Assembly: GCA_903917235.1 (NCBI GenBank)
Contig: CAIWZS010000531.1
Coordinates: forward strand, 1 to 36,146
DNA length: 36,146 nt
Direction: 5' to 3'
From: an uncultured Planctomycetaceae bacterium
GTDB lineage: Bacteria; Planctomycetota; Planctomycetia; Pirellulales; UBA1268
Part shown: positions 1 through 7,892 of the stretch, in pieces
Position numbering within the stretch: position 1 is the first letter of the stretch
Layout: every line of letters starts with the position of its first letter
Notes under the pieces: generated by a model
Told to the model about the DNA's origin: nothing
The model's input: the letters and a program-made list of their open reading frames with translations, nothing else
Database searches by the model: none
Program-made: the position numbers and the translations under genes

Positions 1-93
1 TGCACGGCGACCCCTCGGGGGCCATGGGACGAGGAGTGTCCGCTTTGCGCGGTGGAGGGGGTGGAGCTCCGATGTCGTATGCCAAGCCACTGA
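1..93 (+). CDS. C-terminal end of an upstream gene, possibly phosphoribosyltransferase-like (partial)
   Basis: Frame 1 is open from the left edge to a TGA at 91-93 and gives about 30 residues containing DEECPLCAVEGVELRC. The CPLC pair followed by a short hydrophobic tail resembles the C-terminal ends I associate with orotate-phosphoribosyltransferase-like proteins, but this is only a resemblance. This frame looks more protein-like than the glycine-rich frame 3 read over the same bases, so I treat the first 71 bases as belonging to the preceding gene. Its end would overlap the start of nnrD by 22 bp. Confidence 0.4.
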   Translation, partial: CTATPRGPWDEECPLCAVEGVELRCRMPSH

Positions 94-929
94 CCAACTA
101 CGGCATGCCGGAGGCTCCGGGTGGGCCGCAATTCATGGGTGGCGCCCCCGGCATGGCCGGCGCGCCGGCACTGACGGCGATGGCGGCGCTCCGCTCCGGG
201 GCGGGACTCGTCGAGCTGCTCGTGCCCGCGTCGGTCGCATCGATCGCCGCCTCGTTCGATCCGTGCGTCATGACCGCCGGTCTGCCGACCGATGCCGACG
301 GCGGCTTCTCCGCCGGGGCCGGCGCGTCCATCGCGGCCCGCGTGCAGCGGGCCGCGGTCGTGGCGATCGGTCCGGGAATCGGCCGCTCACCCGACGTGGT
401 CGGGATCGTGGCAGCGATCTGGCGCGACGCGGCGTGTCCCGTCGTCGTCGATGCCGACGCCCTCTGGGCGCTCGCCCGCCTGCCGCGGACGACATGGCCG
501 CTGCATGCCGGGCCACGGATCGTCACGCCCCATGCGGGCGAGATGGCCAGACTCGCGGGACACGAGGGGGAGCAGCGGGCCGAGCGCGACTGGCTCGAGC
601 AGGCGGCCCGCCACCTGGCGCATGATGCCGCCGTCGTGGTGGTGCTCAAGGGTGCCGGCTCGCTCGTCGTGGATGGCAGCGGCGAGTCACGCAACGAGAC
701 CGGCAATCCCGGACTCGCGACCGCGGGCACCGGAGACGTTCTGACGGGCGTCGTCGCCGCACTCGTCGCGCAGGGCCTCGCACCGTTCGCCGCGGCGCGG
801 CTCGGCGCGTGGCTGCACGGTCGCGCGGGAGACGTCGCGGCACAGGCGTTCGGCGAATGGTCGCTCACGGCACGGGACGTGATCGACCGACTCCACGTCG
901 CGATCCGCGAGGCCGCCCGCGCGGGCTGA
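72..929 (+). CDS. nnrD: ADP/ATP-dependent NAD(P)HX dehydratase (NnrD, YjeF C-terminal / carbohydrate kinase-like)
   Basis: Repairs hydrated NAD(P)H by nucleotide-dependent dehydration of the S-epimer; a cytosolic metabolite-repair enzyme of the ribokinase-like fold. Family motifs seen are AALRSGAGLVEL, DPCVMTAGL, a glycine loop in AIGPGIG, TPHAGEMARL, KGAGSLVVDG and the nucleotide-binding NPGLATAGTGDVLTG near the C-terminus. ATG 72 is preferred because GGAG at 63-66 lies 5 nt upstream; ATGs at 105 and 135 are alternatives, and the frame is also open to the window edge (ATG 24). The protein is 285 aa, near family size. The usual first strand (HKG..GRVLVVGG) is absent: MSYAKPLTNYGMPEAP runs directly into GGAPGMAGAPAL. 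The N-terminus is therefore either divergent or disturbed. It converges with pdeM (38 bp gap). Confidence 0.85.
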   Translation: MSYAKPLTNYGMPEAPGGPQFMGGAPGMAGAPALTAMAALRSGAGLVELLVPASVASIAASFDPCVMTAGLPTDADGGFSAGAGASIAARVQRAAVVAIGPGIGRSPDVVGIVAAIWRDAACPVVVDADALWALARLPRTTWPLHAGPRIVTPHAGEMARLAGHEGEQRAERDWLEQAARHLAHDAAVVVVLKGAGSLVVDGSGESRNETGNPGLATAGTGDVLTGVVAALVAQGLAPFAAARLGAWLHGRAGDVAAQAFGEWSLTARDVIDRLHVAIREAARAG

Positions 930-967
930 CGCCCGTCCGCACGGGGGTCCGAGCGGCCTTGCGTCGG

Positions 968-1675
968 TCAGCGCCGGCCGCGTGTCGCGAGCAGCGCGGC
1001 CCGCGTCACGTCCACGACACCGTCGTCTCGCGCGATCCAGAGCCGTAGGCCCTCGCGCGGCGTGACCCGCTCGCCGCCCGTGAACGAGCCGAAGGCGGGC
1101 ATCACGAGCCGTGCCTCCTCCGCCACGAAGCACCGTTCGGTCAGCCGGTCGCCGCTGGGGGCCCGGATCGAGACGGTGGGATGGAGGTGACCCGCGACGG
1201 TGAAGCAGGGCCCCCGGTCCGCGGGTGGAGGCGTGTCCGGCTCGTGGACGAAGTGAAACGGGGGTTCGTGGACCGTTGGCTCGCAGGCGTCGAGGCCGAC
1301 GTCGCGCGGCAGCCGCCCGACGGCGCGGTCGTGGTTGCCCGGCACGAGCACCACGCGGGTGCGCGGGAACGACCGCCGCGTCGCCGTGAACTCGGAGAGC
1401 ACGCGTTCGGTGCAGCCGCCCCGCGCGTGGAAGAGGTCGCCGAGGATGAGCAGCCGGTCCGCACCGGTGTCGCGGACGAGCGCCGCGAGCCGGGCCAGGT
1501 CGCGTGCCGACGTGCCCTCGGGCACCGGGATGCCGGCCCTCCGGAAGGTCGCGGCCTTGCCGAGGTGCAGGTCCGCCACGAGGAGCGTGCGGCTGACGGG
1601 AATCCACGCCGCCCGGCCCGACAAGAGCACGATGTCGGACGCCGTCGCGTCGGCCGTGCCGATCGTCGGTGTCAC
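968..1675 (-). CDS. pdeM: Ligase-associated DNA damage response phosphoesterase PdeM
   Basis: A calcineurin-like metallophosphoesterase found in the four-gene ligase-associated DNA repair cassette; predicted to act on DNA ends or phosphodiesters in the cytoplasm. Metal-binding motifs are in order: VADLHLGK (D35, H37), LGDLFHARGG (D80), PGNHD (N114, H115, D116) and GHLHP (H163, H165). The length of 235 aa fits the family. The start is a GTG at 1673-1675 whose bases overlap the helicase stop (GTGA), indicating translational coupling as the last gene of the operon. No ATG lies near the expected N-terminus. The family assignment is firm; the exact substrate is not known from sequence. Confidence 0.92.
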   Translation of the reverse strand: MTPTIGTADATASDIVLLSGRAAWIPVSRTLLVADLHLGKAATFRRAGIPVPEGTSARDLARLAALVRDTGADRLLILGDLFHARGGCTERVLSEFTATRRSFPRTRVVLVPGNHDRAVGRLPRDVGLDACEPTVHEPPFHFVHEPDTPPPADRGPCFTVAGHLHPTVSIRAPSGDRLTERCFVAEEARLVMPAFGSFTGGERVTPREGLRLWIARDDGVVDVTRAALLATRGRR

Positions 1676-4266
1676 GGGCGCGGCTCCCGCAAGGCGTCCA
1701 CGGCGGCGGCCTCCGGCGCGGCGTGACCCGCCGCCGTGCGCTCGAGCTCGGCGGCCATCTCGGTGATCCGCTCGAGCCACCCCTGCGACGTGAGCCGTGA
1801 CTGGATGAACTCCGCCCAGATCGGGAAGGCCAGCGGCGAGAGCCGCGGCGTCTCGACGACGTGGATCGAGCTCGTCGTGAGCCGGTCGAGCGTGTCGCGC
1901 AGCCTCTGGAATTCGAACTGCTGCTCGAGCACCTCGCGACGCGCCTGGGCGAGCAGCATGTTGTCGCGGTCGTGCTCCGCGAGCACGTCGAAGATGAGCC
2001 CCGCCGAGGCCTGCGTCTGCCGGTTCGTCCGGCCGGCACCCGACACGAGGCCGGCGACCCGCGCGATCTCGCGAAAATGCCGTCTGGCCATCTCGGTGCC
2101 GTTGAGGCACTCGAGCAGGTCGTCCAGCAGCCGGGCGGGGGAGAGGAGGCGCCGCCAGGCCGCCTCGTCGGCGGCGGGGACGGCACGGCCCGCGATCTCG
2201 AAGCCCCAATCGGTCGCGGCCATCGACAGCGTGCTCGCCCGGCGGCTCGCGATCCGCCACGCGACGAGGGTCGCGAGCCCCTCGTGCACGAGCCGGCCGG
2301 CGAACGGGAAGACGAAGGCGTGCTCCCCGTCGCGGCCCGACCAGCGTTCCACGAGCAGGGTGTCGTGGTCGGGCAGCCGGCTCCAGCGTGCCTGGATCTC
2401 GAGCAGGGGCAGGACCGCGCGCACCTCGCGGGGCAGGGGGCTCGCGGGGTCGGCCTGCCCGGCACGGCGGACGAGGTCGAGCACCGCCGATGAGAGCAGC
2501 GTGGAGAGCGGCATGCGGCCGCCGTTCCAACGCGGCACCTGCAGCCCCTGCGTGCCGCGGGCGCGCTTCACCCAGGCCGTCGTGCCATCGAAGCGGAAGA
2601 GCACGAGCGGCCGACCCGCGAAGAGGAAGCGGTCGCCGGTGTGGAGCCGCGAGACGAAGGACTCCTCGACCGTGCCCAGCCGCCCGCCGCGGAGCCACTT
2701 CACGTCGACGGTGGCATCGCCGCTGATCGTGCCGATGCTCATGCGATGCCGTCGCGCGATGCCGGGACTCGCCACGTACCAGCGGCCGAACCGCTCCTTG
2801 ATCCGGGCATAGTCGGGATAGGCCGCGAGCGCTGGACCGCCTCGCGCCGCGAAATCGAGCGCCCAGCGCCAGGCTGCGGGGTCGAGGTCGGCGAAGGCAT
2901 GGGTGGACCGCACCTCGGCCAGCAGCTCCTCCTCGCGGAAACCGCCGCTGCACGCGACGGTCACCACGTGCTGCGCGAGACAGTCGAGGGCGCCGGTCAG
3001 CGGGCGGCGGGCCTCGGCGACACGCCGGCTCGCCGCCTCGGTGGCGGCCGCACATTCCACCAGCTCCAGCGCGTGCGTGGGCACGCAGACGAGCCGCCCC
3101 GTCGCACCCGGCGCATGACCGCTGCGACCGGCGCGCTGCAGGAGCCTCGCGATGCCCTTCGGGCTGCCGACCTGCACGACCTGCTCGACCGGCCCGAAAT
3201 CGACGCCGAGGTCGAGGCTGGACGTGGCGACCACGCAGCGGAGGCTGCCGCGACGCAGTCCCTGCTCGGCATCCGCTCGCAGCGCGTGGTCGACCGAGCC
3301 GTGATGGAGCGCGATCGCGTCCTTCCAGTCGGGCCGCGCCGAGCGGATCGCGTCGTACCACCGTTCGGCCTGGGACCGCGTATTGGTGAAGACGAGCGTG
3401 GTGCTGGCCCGCTCGAGCACGTCGAGCACCTGGGGCAGGAGCCGCATCCCCATGTGGCCCGCCCAGGGAAAACGCTCGATCGGCGCGGGGATGAGGGTCT
3501 CGATCTGGAGCGGTCGCGGCACGTCCGCCGAGATGAGGCGGGCGGCGGCGGTGCGCCCCGGGCCGACGAGGGCGGAGACCGCCTCGGCCAGGTTCGCGAG
3601 CGTGGCCGAGAGGCCCCACGTCACGAGCCCCGGCCGGAATGCCCGCAGTCGCGCGAGCGCGAGCTCGGTCTGCACGCCGCGCTTGGTGGAGAGCAGCTCG
3701 TGCCACTCATCGACGACGACCGTGTCGAGCGCGGCGAAGACCTCGTGGGCGTCGTCGAGCGAGAGCAGGATCGAGAGCGACTCCGGCGTCGTGACGAGCG
3801 CGGTCGGCCAGCGCTCGCGGAGTCGCCGCCGCGCGGCGGCCGACGTGTCACCCGTGCGCAGCCCCACGGCCCATCCGGTGAAGGCCGGCCGCAGCGTCCG
3901 CAGCGGTTCCTCGAGCGCCCGCACGGTGTCACCCGCCAAAGCCCGCAGCGGCGTCACCCACAGGACCCGCGGGCCGACGCGCGAGGACGTCGCGCACGCG
4001 TCGCCTCCGACTGCCGCGCCCGCCTCCGCGCGGGCGAGCGCCCCGAGCCATGCGGCGAGCGTCTTTCCCGTGCCGGTCGGTGCGTGCAGCACGCCGCTCG
4101 TGCCCGCCTCGACCGCCCGCCACGTCTCCAGCTGGAATGCGAACGGCGACCAGCCCCGATGCGAAAACCAATCGACAAAGCGATCCACTGCCGCCATCGC
4201 GGAGGCCGCGTGCCGCGCCGACGCGGTCCGTCGCCGCGGTGGTGTGCCGTCGATTCGTGGGGGCAT
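1672..4266 (-). CDS. Ligase-associated DNA damage response DEXH-box helicase (Lhr-like)
   Basis: Superfamily 2 ATP-dependent DNA helicase of the Lhr type, third gene of the repair cassette. The N-terminal RecA domain has Walker A APTGTGKT (residues 62-69), a DEWH Walker B box in VVVDEWHELLSTKRG and motif III WGLSATLANL. The second RecA domain carries TSSLDLGVDFGPV and QRAGRSGH. A long C-terminal Lhr-core region follows, with PTHALELVECAA, the winged-helix zone and the DUF4145-like tail. The length of 864 aa is slightly long for the family; ATG 4197 (841 aa, MAAVDRFVDWF) is an equally plausible start, and neither has a Shine-Dalgarno site. It ends in a GTGA overlap with pdeM. A 251-bp repeat-bearing gap separates it from the ligase upstream. 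Confidence 0.93.
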   Translation of the reverse strand: MPPRIDGTPPRRRTASARHAASAMAAVDRFVDWFSHRGWSPFAFQLETWRAVEAGTSGVLHAPTGTGKTLAAWLGALARAEAGAAVGGDACATSSRVGPRVLWVTPLRALAGDTVRALEEPLRTLRPAFTGWAVGLRTGDTSAAARRRLRERWPTALVTTPESLSILLSLDDAHEVFAALDTVVVDEWHELLSTKRGVQTELALARLRAFRPGLVTWGLSATLANLAEAVSALVGPGRTAAARLISADVPRPLQIETLIPAPIERFPWAGHMGMRLLPQVLDVLERASTTLVFTNTRSQAERWYDAIRSARPDWKDAIALHHGSVDHALRADAEQGLRRGSLRCVVATSSLDLGVDFGPVEQVVQVGSPKGIARLLQRAGRSGHAPGATGRLVCVPTHALELVECAAATEAASRRVAEARRPLTGALDCLAQHVVTVACSGGFREEELLAEVRSTHAFADLDPAAWRWALDFAARGGPALAAYPDYARIKERFGRWYVASPGIARRHRMSIGTISGDATVDVKWLRGGRLGTVEESFVSRLHTGDRFLFAGRPLVLFRFDGTTAWVKRARGTQGLQVPRWNGGRMPLSTLLSSAVLDLVRRAGQADPASPLPREVRAVLPLLEIQARWSRLPDHDTLLVERWSGRDGEHAFVFPFAGRLVHEGLATLVAWRIASRRASTLSMAATDWGFEIAGRAVPAADEAAWRRLLSPARLLDDLLECLNGTEMARRHFREIARVAGLVSGAGRTNRQTQASAGLIFDVLAEHDRDNMLLAQARREVLEQQFEFQRLRDTLDRLTTSSIHVVETPRLSPLAFPIWAEFIQSRLTSQGWLERITEMAAELERTAAGHAAPEAAAVDALREPRP

Positions 4267-4517
4267 CGCGTACTCGAGCGAACGGGCGCCGAATCGCGAA
4301 CGGCGCGCCTCGGCACGCGTTCTTCTACACGATGCCGGCTCGGCACGTCCGCGTGCGGAGCCCCTCCCGGGCCGGTGAGGCGGGTGCGGAACGCCGCGTC
4401 CATTCGCACGTCTGGAGGCGCGCGCCACACGGGAAACCATGCGCACGTCTGGAGGTGTGCGCCAGACGGGAAACCCCGCCAGCGTCCGCGGGCGCACGCC
4501 ACACACCTGGGCTGCGC
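4267..4517. other. Intergenic gap inside the repair operon
   Basis: This 251-bp stretch lies between the ligase stop and the helicase start on the same strand, while the other junctions of the operon overlap. I see no coding frame with family resemblance in it. It contains a tandem repeat (separate entry) and no clear Shine-Dalgarno site before the helicase. It may hold a secondary promoter for helicase-pdeM or an mRNA structure. Confidence 0.6.
4405..4515. repeat. Three-copy 37-bp direct tandem repeat
   Basis: Copies begin at 4405, 4442 and 4479, giving an exact 37-bp period. Copies 1 and 2 share CGCACGTCTGGAGG and ACGGGAAACC and differ at about 5 of 37 positions. Copy 3 is degenerate but keeps CGT at the same phase and GCGCACGCCACAC (about 18 of 22 identical in that part). 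The array ends 2 bp before the ligase stop codon. There are no spacers, so it is not a CRISPR array. Copy 1 contains the palindrome GGCGCGCGCC, so the transcript could fold. Confidence 0.8.
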
Positions 4518-6197
4518 TCAGCGGGGGACGCCGCCGGGGATCATGCGACGCAGGTCGTCGAGCGTGCCCGCCTCGCTCGGCTGCTTGTCGCGCCGCCACC
4601 GCACGATCCGCGGAAAGCGCACCGCCACGCCGGACTTGTGCCTCGTCGACGCGCTCACGGCCTCGAAGGCGAGCTGGAAGACGAGCATGGGTTCGCAGAT
4701 GCGCACCGGGCCGTGCTTCTCGAGCGTCGTCGCCCGCACGATCCGGTCGACCTCGACGATCTCCGTGTCGGCGAGGCCGGAGTAGGCCTTCGCCACCGTG
4801 ACGAGCCGGCCTTCGTGCCACAGACCGAGCGTGTAGTCGCTGTGCAGCCCGGCGCGACGGCCGTGACCCGCCTGCGCGTAGAGCAGCACCGCGTCGATCT
4901 CCAGCGGTTCGATCTTCCATTTCCACCAGTCGCCGCGCGTCCGTCCGACACCGTAGGGACTCGCGCGTCGCTTGAGCATGAGCCCCTCGACCCCGCGACG
5001 ACGGGCCTCCGCGCGCAGGAGACCGAGATCGGTCCACGAGGCAGCCGATACGACGGGCGAGAGGAAGATGGCCGACGGCACCTGCGGCGGCCCCGCGCCA
5101 TGGGCATCGGTGCCCGCCGCGAACGGCGTGGGCACCAGCGCCTCGAGCCGCAGGCGACGCTCGTGCAGGGGCCGCCCGCGGAGGTCCTCTCCCCGCTCCT
5201 CGAGCAGGTCGTAGGCGACGAAGACGCAGGGAATGTCCTCGAGCAGCCGCCGCGTCACCGTGCGCCGGCCGCTCCGCCGCGAGAGCATCGAGAAGCCGAG
5301 CAGGCGGCCCCCGGCGACGGCCAGCAGCTCGCCGTCGAGCACGGTGCCGGCAGGCAGCGTCGCACCCGCCGCGACGATGTCGGGGAAGGCCTCGTTGACG
5401 AGCTCCTCGCCGCGGCTCCAGACCGCGACGTCGCTGCCACGTCGCACCAGCTGCGCCCGCATGCCGTCCCACTTCCACTCGGCCTGCCAGTCGGCGACGC
5501 CCCCGAGCGAGGCGACGTCGTGCCCCTCGGCGCCGTCGAGCGCCGAGGCGAGGAAGAAGGGATAGGGCCGGCGGTCGTCCGCGTCGTGCCGCTGGGGCGC
5601 GAGCAGCCGGCGGTAGGCCTCGCCATCGACGACGTCACCCCCCATGAGCCGATGCGCCATCACCGCGGGCTCGACCCCCGCCACCTCCGCGAGCGCCCGG
5701 GCGACGAGCGTGCGCGACACGCCGACACGGCAGCCACCGGTGAGGAGCTTGTGCCACACGATCCGCTCGCGCGACGCGAGCCGTCGCCAGGTCGCCAGCA
5801 CGACCTCGCGCTTCCGGGCCTCGGTCTCCTGCCGCAGGCTGTGGATCGTCGTCCGCATGAGCCGCGCGAGGCCGACGTCCGCCTCGTTCGCCCCCGCCGC
5901 TTCGTCGGCGGGTGCCGCCGGATCCGGCAGGATGAGCGCGAGCGTCTCGGCGAGGTCGCCGACGTGGGCGTAGCTCTCCTCGACGAGCCACGGTGGAAGA
6001 CCCGTGACCTCGGCCGCCCACTGCCGCAGCAGGCTCGTCGGGACCGCGCGGATCTGCCGTCCACCGGACAGCACGTCGATCGCGCAGGCGGCATCGTCGG
6101 GCGGCGCGGCCCGAAAATACGCCACGAGCGCCTCGAGCTTCTCGCTCGTTCGCGTCGTGCCGTCGAGCTGCCAGAACAGGTCGGTGAACGCTCTCAT
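4518..6197 (-). CDS. ATP-dependent DNA ligase (ligase-associated repair cassette)
   Basis: Joins DNA nicks through an enzyme-AMP intermediate. The protein is 559 aa. Residues 1-210 form an N-terminal DNA-binding domain ([20 protein letters not shown]). The adenylation domain has motif [12 protein letters not shown] with the nucleotidylated lysine at K242, then [47 protein letters not shown] (motif IV) and WWKWKIEP (motif V). A C-terminal OB fold covers about 430-559. Start ATG 6197 overlaps the exonuclease stop as ATGA, so the two are coupled. In this gene family the ligase is accompanied by an MBL exonuclease, an Lhr-like helicase and PdeM, all present here; the replicative NAD-dependent LigA is expected elsewhere in the genome. 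Confidence 0.95.
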   Translation of the reverse strand: MRAFTDLFWQLDGTTRTSEKLEALVAYFRAAPPDDAACAIDVLSGGRQIRAVPTSLLRQWAAEVTGLPPWLVEESYAHVGDLAETLALILPDPAAPADEAAGANEADVGLARLMRTTIHSLRQETEARKREVVLATWRRLASRERIVWHKLLTGGCRVGVSRTLVARALAEVAGVEPAVMAHRLMGGDVVDGEAYRRLLAPQRHDADDRRPYPFFLASALDGAEGHDVASLGGVADWQAEWKWDGMRAQLVRRGSDVAVWSRGEELVNEAFPDIVAAGATLPAGTVLDGELLAVAGGRLLGFSMLSRRSGRRTVTRRLLEDIPCVFVAYDLLEERGEDLRGRPLHERRLRLEALVPTPFAAGTDAHGAGPPQVPSAIFLSPVVSAASWTDLGLLRAEARRRGVEGLMLKRRASPYGVGRTRGDWWKWKIEPLEIDAVLLYAQAGHGRRAGLHSDYTLGLWHEGRLVTVAKAYSGLADTEIVEVDRIVRATTLEKHGPVRICEPMLVFQLAFEAVSASTRHKSGVAVRFPRIVRWRRDKQPSEAGTLDDLRRMIPGGVPR

Positions 6198-7306
6198 TCG
6201 GCGGCCGTCCCCGGGATCCCGGCCGTGGCGGCGTCCGCGTCCGCCCCGGGCGACGGTGCCGTGCCGCTCGCGGGCGCCTCCGGGTCGTCGTCCTCCTCGA
6301 CGCCGACCGCGTCGGGCGAAGCCTCGCCCGTGAACCGCGTGGCGAGCGGCGCGGCATCGAGCCCGCGTTCCCGCAGCAGGCGGGCGAGCGGGTCGGCGAA
6401 CCCGTGGGTCACGAGCACCCGACGGGCGCTGCTGGCCTCGATCGCCGCGAGCAGCCCGGGGAAGTCGGCGTGGTCGGACACCACGAAGCCCTGCGCGAAT
6501 CCGCGCCGTCGGCGCACGCCGCGGAGCGTCATCCAGCCGGAGGCCATCGCGACGCTCGTCTCGCCGAAGAGCCGCAGCCACGATCCTCCGAGCACGCTGG
6601 GGGGCGCGATCACGAGCGCCCTGCCGCCACCGACGCGTCGGGCGCGCGGCGGCACTCGGTCGATCGGCGGGAGCCTCACGCCGCTCGCGCGGTACGCCTC
6701 CACCATCGTCATCACCGCACCGTGCGCGACGATCGGTCCGATCGACGGATCGACCAGGGCGGCGAGCCGCTGCGCCTTCCCGAGCGCATACGCGAGGACG
6801 ACGCTGGTCCGACCCGCGTCACGATTGCCGCGCCACCACCGGTCGAGGTCCGCGGCGATCACCTCCGACGAGGGCCAGCGGTAGACGGGGAGCCCGAACG
6901 TCGACTCCGTGACGAGCACGTCGCAGCGGACGGGCTCGAAGGGCGCACACGTCGGGTCGCGCTCGAGCTTGTAGTCCCCGGTGACGACCCAGGTGGTGCC
7001 GCCATGCTCGAGCCGCACCTGGGCCGACCCCAGCACGTGTCCGGCGGGGTGGAGCGACACGCGCACGCCGTTGATCAGGATCGATTCACCGTGCCGCACC
7101 ACGTCGATCGGTGCCTGGCCACCCATGCGGCTGCGCAGCACGAGTTTGCCCGGCGCGGCGCAGAGGTACCGACCGCACCCGCGCCGTGCATGGTCGGCGT
7201 GCGCGTGCGTGATGATCGCGCGCGGCACAGGCCGCCAGGGGTCGACGAAGAAGTCACCCTGGCGGCAGTAGAGCCCCGCTTCCGTGACCTCCACCAGGTC
7301 CTGCAT
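6194..7306 (-). CDS. Ligase-associated DNA exonuclease (metallo-beta-lactamase / beta-CASP-like)
   Basis: First gene of the repair operon. It is a 370-aa protein of the MBL-fold nuclease group related to SNM1/CPSF exonucleases. The metal site THAHADHA (H34, H36, D38, H39) is followed by [30 protein letters not shown] and SDHADFPGL, in the order expected for the family. The last about 45 residues are acidic and Ala/Pro-rich with no family resemblance, probably a disordered tail. ATG 7306 is the first start compatible with the fold; no Shine-Dalgarno site is visible. The stop overlaps the ligase start. Confidence 0.92.
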   Translation of the reverse strand: MQDLVEVTEAGLYCRQGDFFVDPWRPVPRAIITHAHADHARRGCGRYLCAAPGKLVLRSRMGGQAPIDVVRHGESILINGVRVSLHPAGHVLGSAQVRLEHGGTTWVVTGDYKLERDPTCAPFEPVRCDVLVTESTFGLPVYRWPSSEVIAADLDRWWRGNRDAGRTSVVLAYALGKAQRLAALVDPSIGPIVAHGAVMTMVEAYRASGVRLPPIDRVPPRARRVGGGRALVIAPPSVLGGSWLRLFGETSVAMASGWMTLRGVRRRRGFAQGFVVSDHADFPGLLAAIEASSARRVLVTHGFADPLARLLRERGLDAAPLATRFTGEASPDAVGVEEDDDPEAPASGTAPSPGADADAATAGIPGTAAE

Positions 7307-7375
7307 CGAGTGCCGCGGGACGGTCGACCCGCGGGAGCCGGTCGGTTCGCGGGCACCGCGGCCGGCGGCCGGCGA

Positions 7376-7744
7376 TTAGCGGTACGCCTGGGCGCCGACG
7401 GCCGGGAAGCGGTACCCGCCGAATCCGAGTGGAGCGTAGCGGGGCCAGTCCCCCGGGACGACCCCCGGCGGCGTGCCATACATCTTCCAGGTCGGCGTGC
7501 GGGGATTCGTCGGTGGCACGAAGTACTTGGGGCGCTGATGGGCTCCGGTCACGTAGGGCGAGGCACCGGGGGCGTAGGGTGCCTGGTCGCGAGGCGTGCC
7601 GAGCGAGGCGGCGGATCGCGGCCCGGTGAACCGCCGCCAGCTTTCGCCGCGGGCCTCGCCGCCGGCCAGCACGAGGGCCACGAGGGCGATCCCGCCGGCT
7701 GCCAGCATGGCGACGGGTGGAGCGATCGATCGAGTGCCCGTCAT
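7376..7744 (-). CDS. Small secreted hypothetical protein, Tyr/Pro/Gly-rich
   Basis: I do not recognise a family. ATG 7744 gives 122 aa with an N-terminal hydrophobic segment (PPVAMLAAGGIALVALVLAG) ending in GEARGES, which looks like a Sec signal with cleavage near ARG/ES. The mature part is short and rich in Pro, Tyr and Gly (YVTGAHQRPKYFVPP, TWKMYGTPPGVVPGDW). This composition fits small planctomycete cell-surface or periplasmic proteins, an inference only. An in-frame ATG-less extension upstream to 7942 is basic and low-complexity and is probably not translated. A TACCCT -10-like element lies 53 nt upstream. It is 69 bp from the exonuclease start and probably separately transcribed. Confidence 0.65.
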   Translation of the reverse strand: MTGTRSIAPPVAMLAAGGIALVALVLAGGEARGESWRRFTGPRSAASLGTPRDQAPYAPGASPYVTGAHQRPKYFVPPTNPRTPTWKMYGTPPGVVPGDWPRYAPLGFGGYRFPAVGAQAYR

Positions 7745-7797
7745 GGTCGGTCCCCGAGTCGTGGGCCCGACGTGTCCTGTCGTCGCCGCCCGCTCCG

Positions 7798-7803
7798 AGG
7801 GTA
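7798..7803 (-). promoter_or_regulatory. Candidate -10 element for the small secreted protein
   Basis: The minus strand reads GATACCCTCG here, with TACCCT as the hexamer, 53 nt before ATG 7744. It matches the TAnnCT pattern seen before several other genes in the window. No convincing -35 element was found. Confidence 0.25.
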
Positions 7804-7892
7804 TCGGCAGCCGGGGACGCGGTCGTCGATGCCGCCGACGGACGGGCATGGTGCGCGGGTCGGGCCGGTCGTGCGGGCTCGGACAGCCCCCA

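Noticed and set aside
98-868. Long minus-strand frame opposite nnrD
   Set aside because: Low-complexity Ala/Ser/Pro/Arg translation; a shadow of nnrD in GC-rich DNA.
4405-4515. CRISPR array
   Set aside because: The 37-bp units follow each other directly with no spacers, and no cas gene is present.
2641-4785. 714-residue plus-strand frame opposite the helicase and ligase
   Set aside because: Composition is typical of an antisense shadow (Arg/Glu/His-rich, no motifs), and the minus-strand genes have full motif sets.
7307-7375. Terminator from the GC-rich inverted words (CCGCGGCCGGCGGCCGGC)
   Set aside because: Several stems are possible, but there is no T-run and the direction is unclear, so I do not call it.
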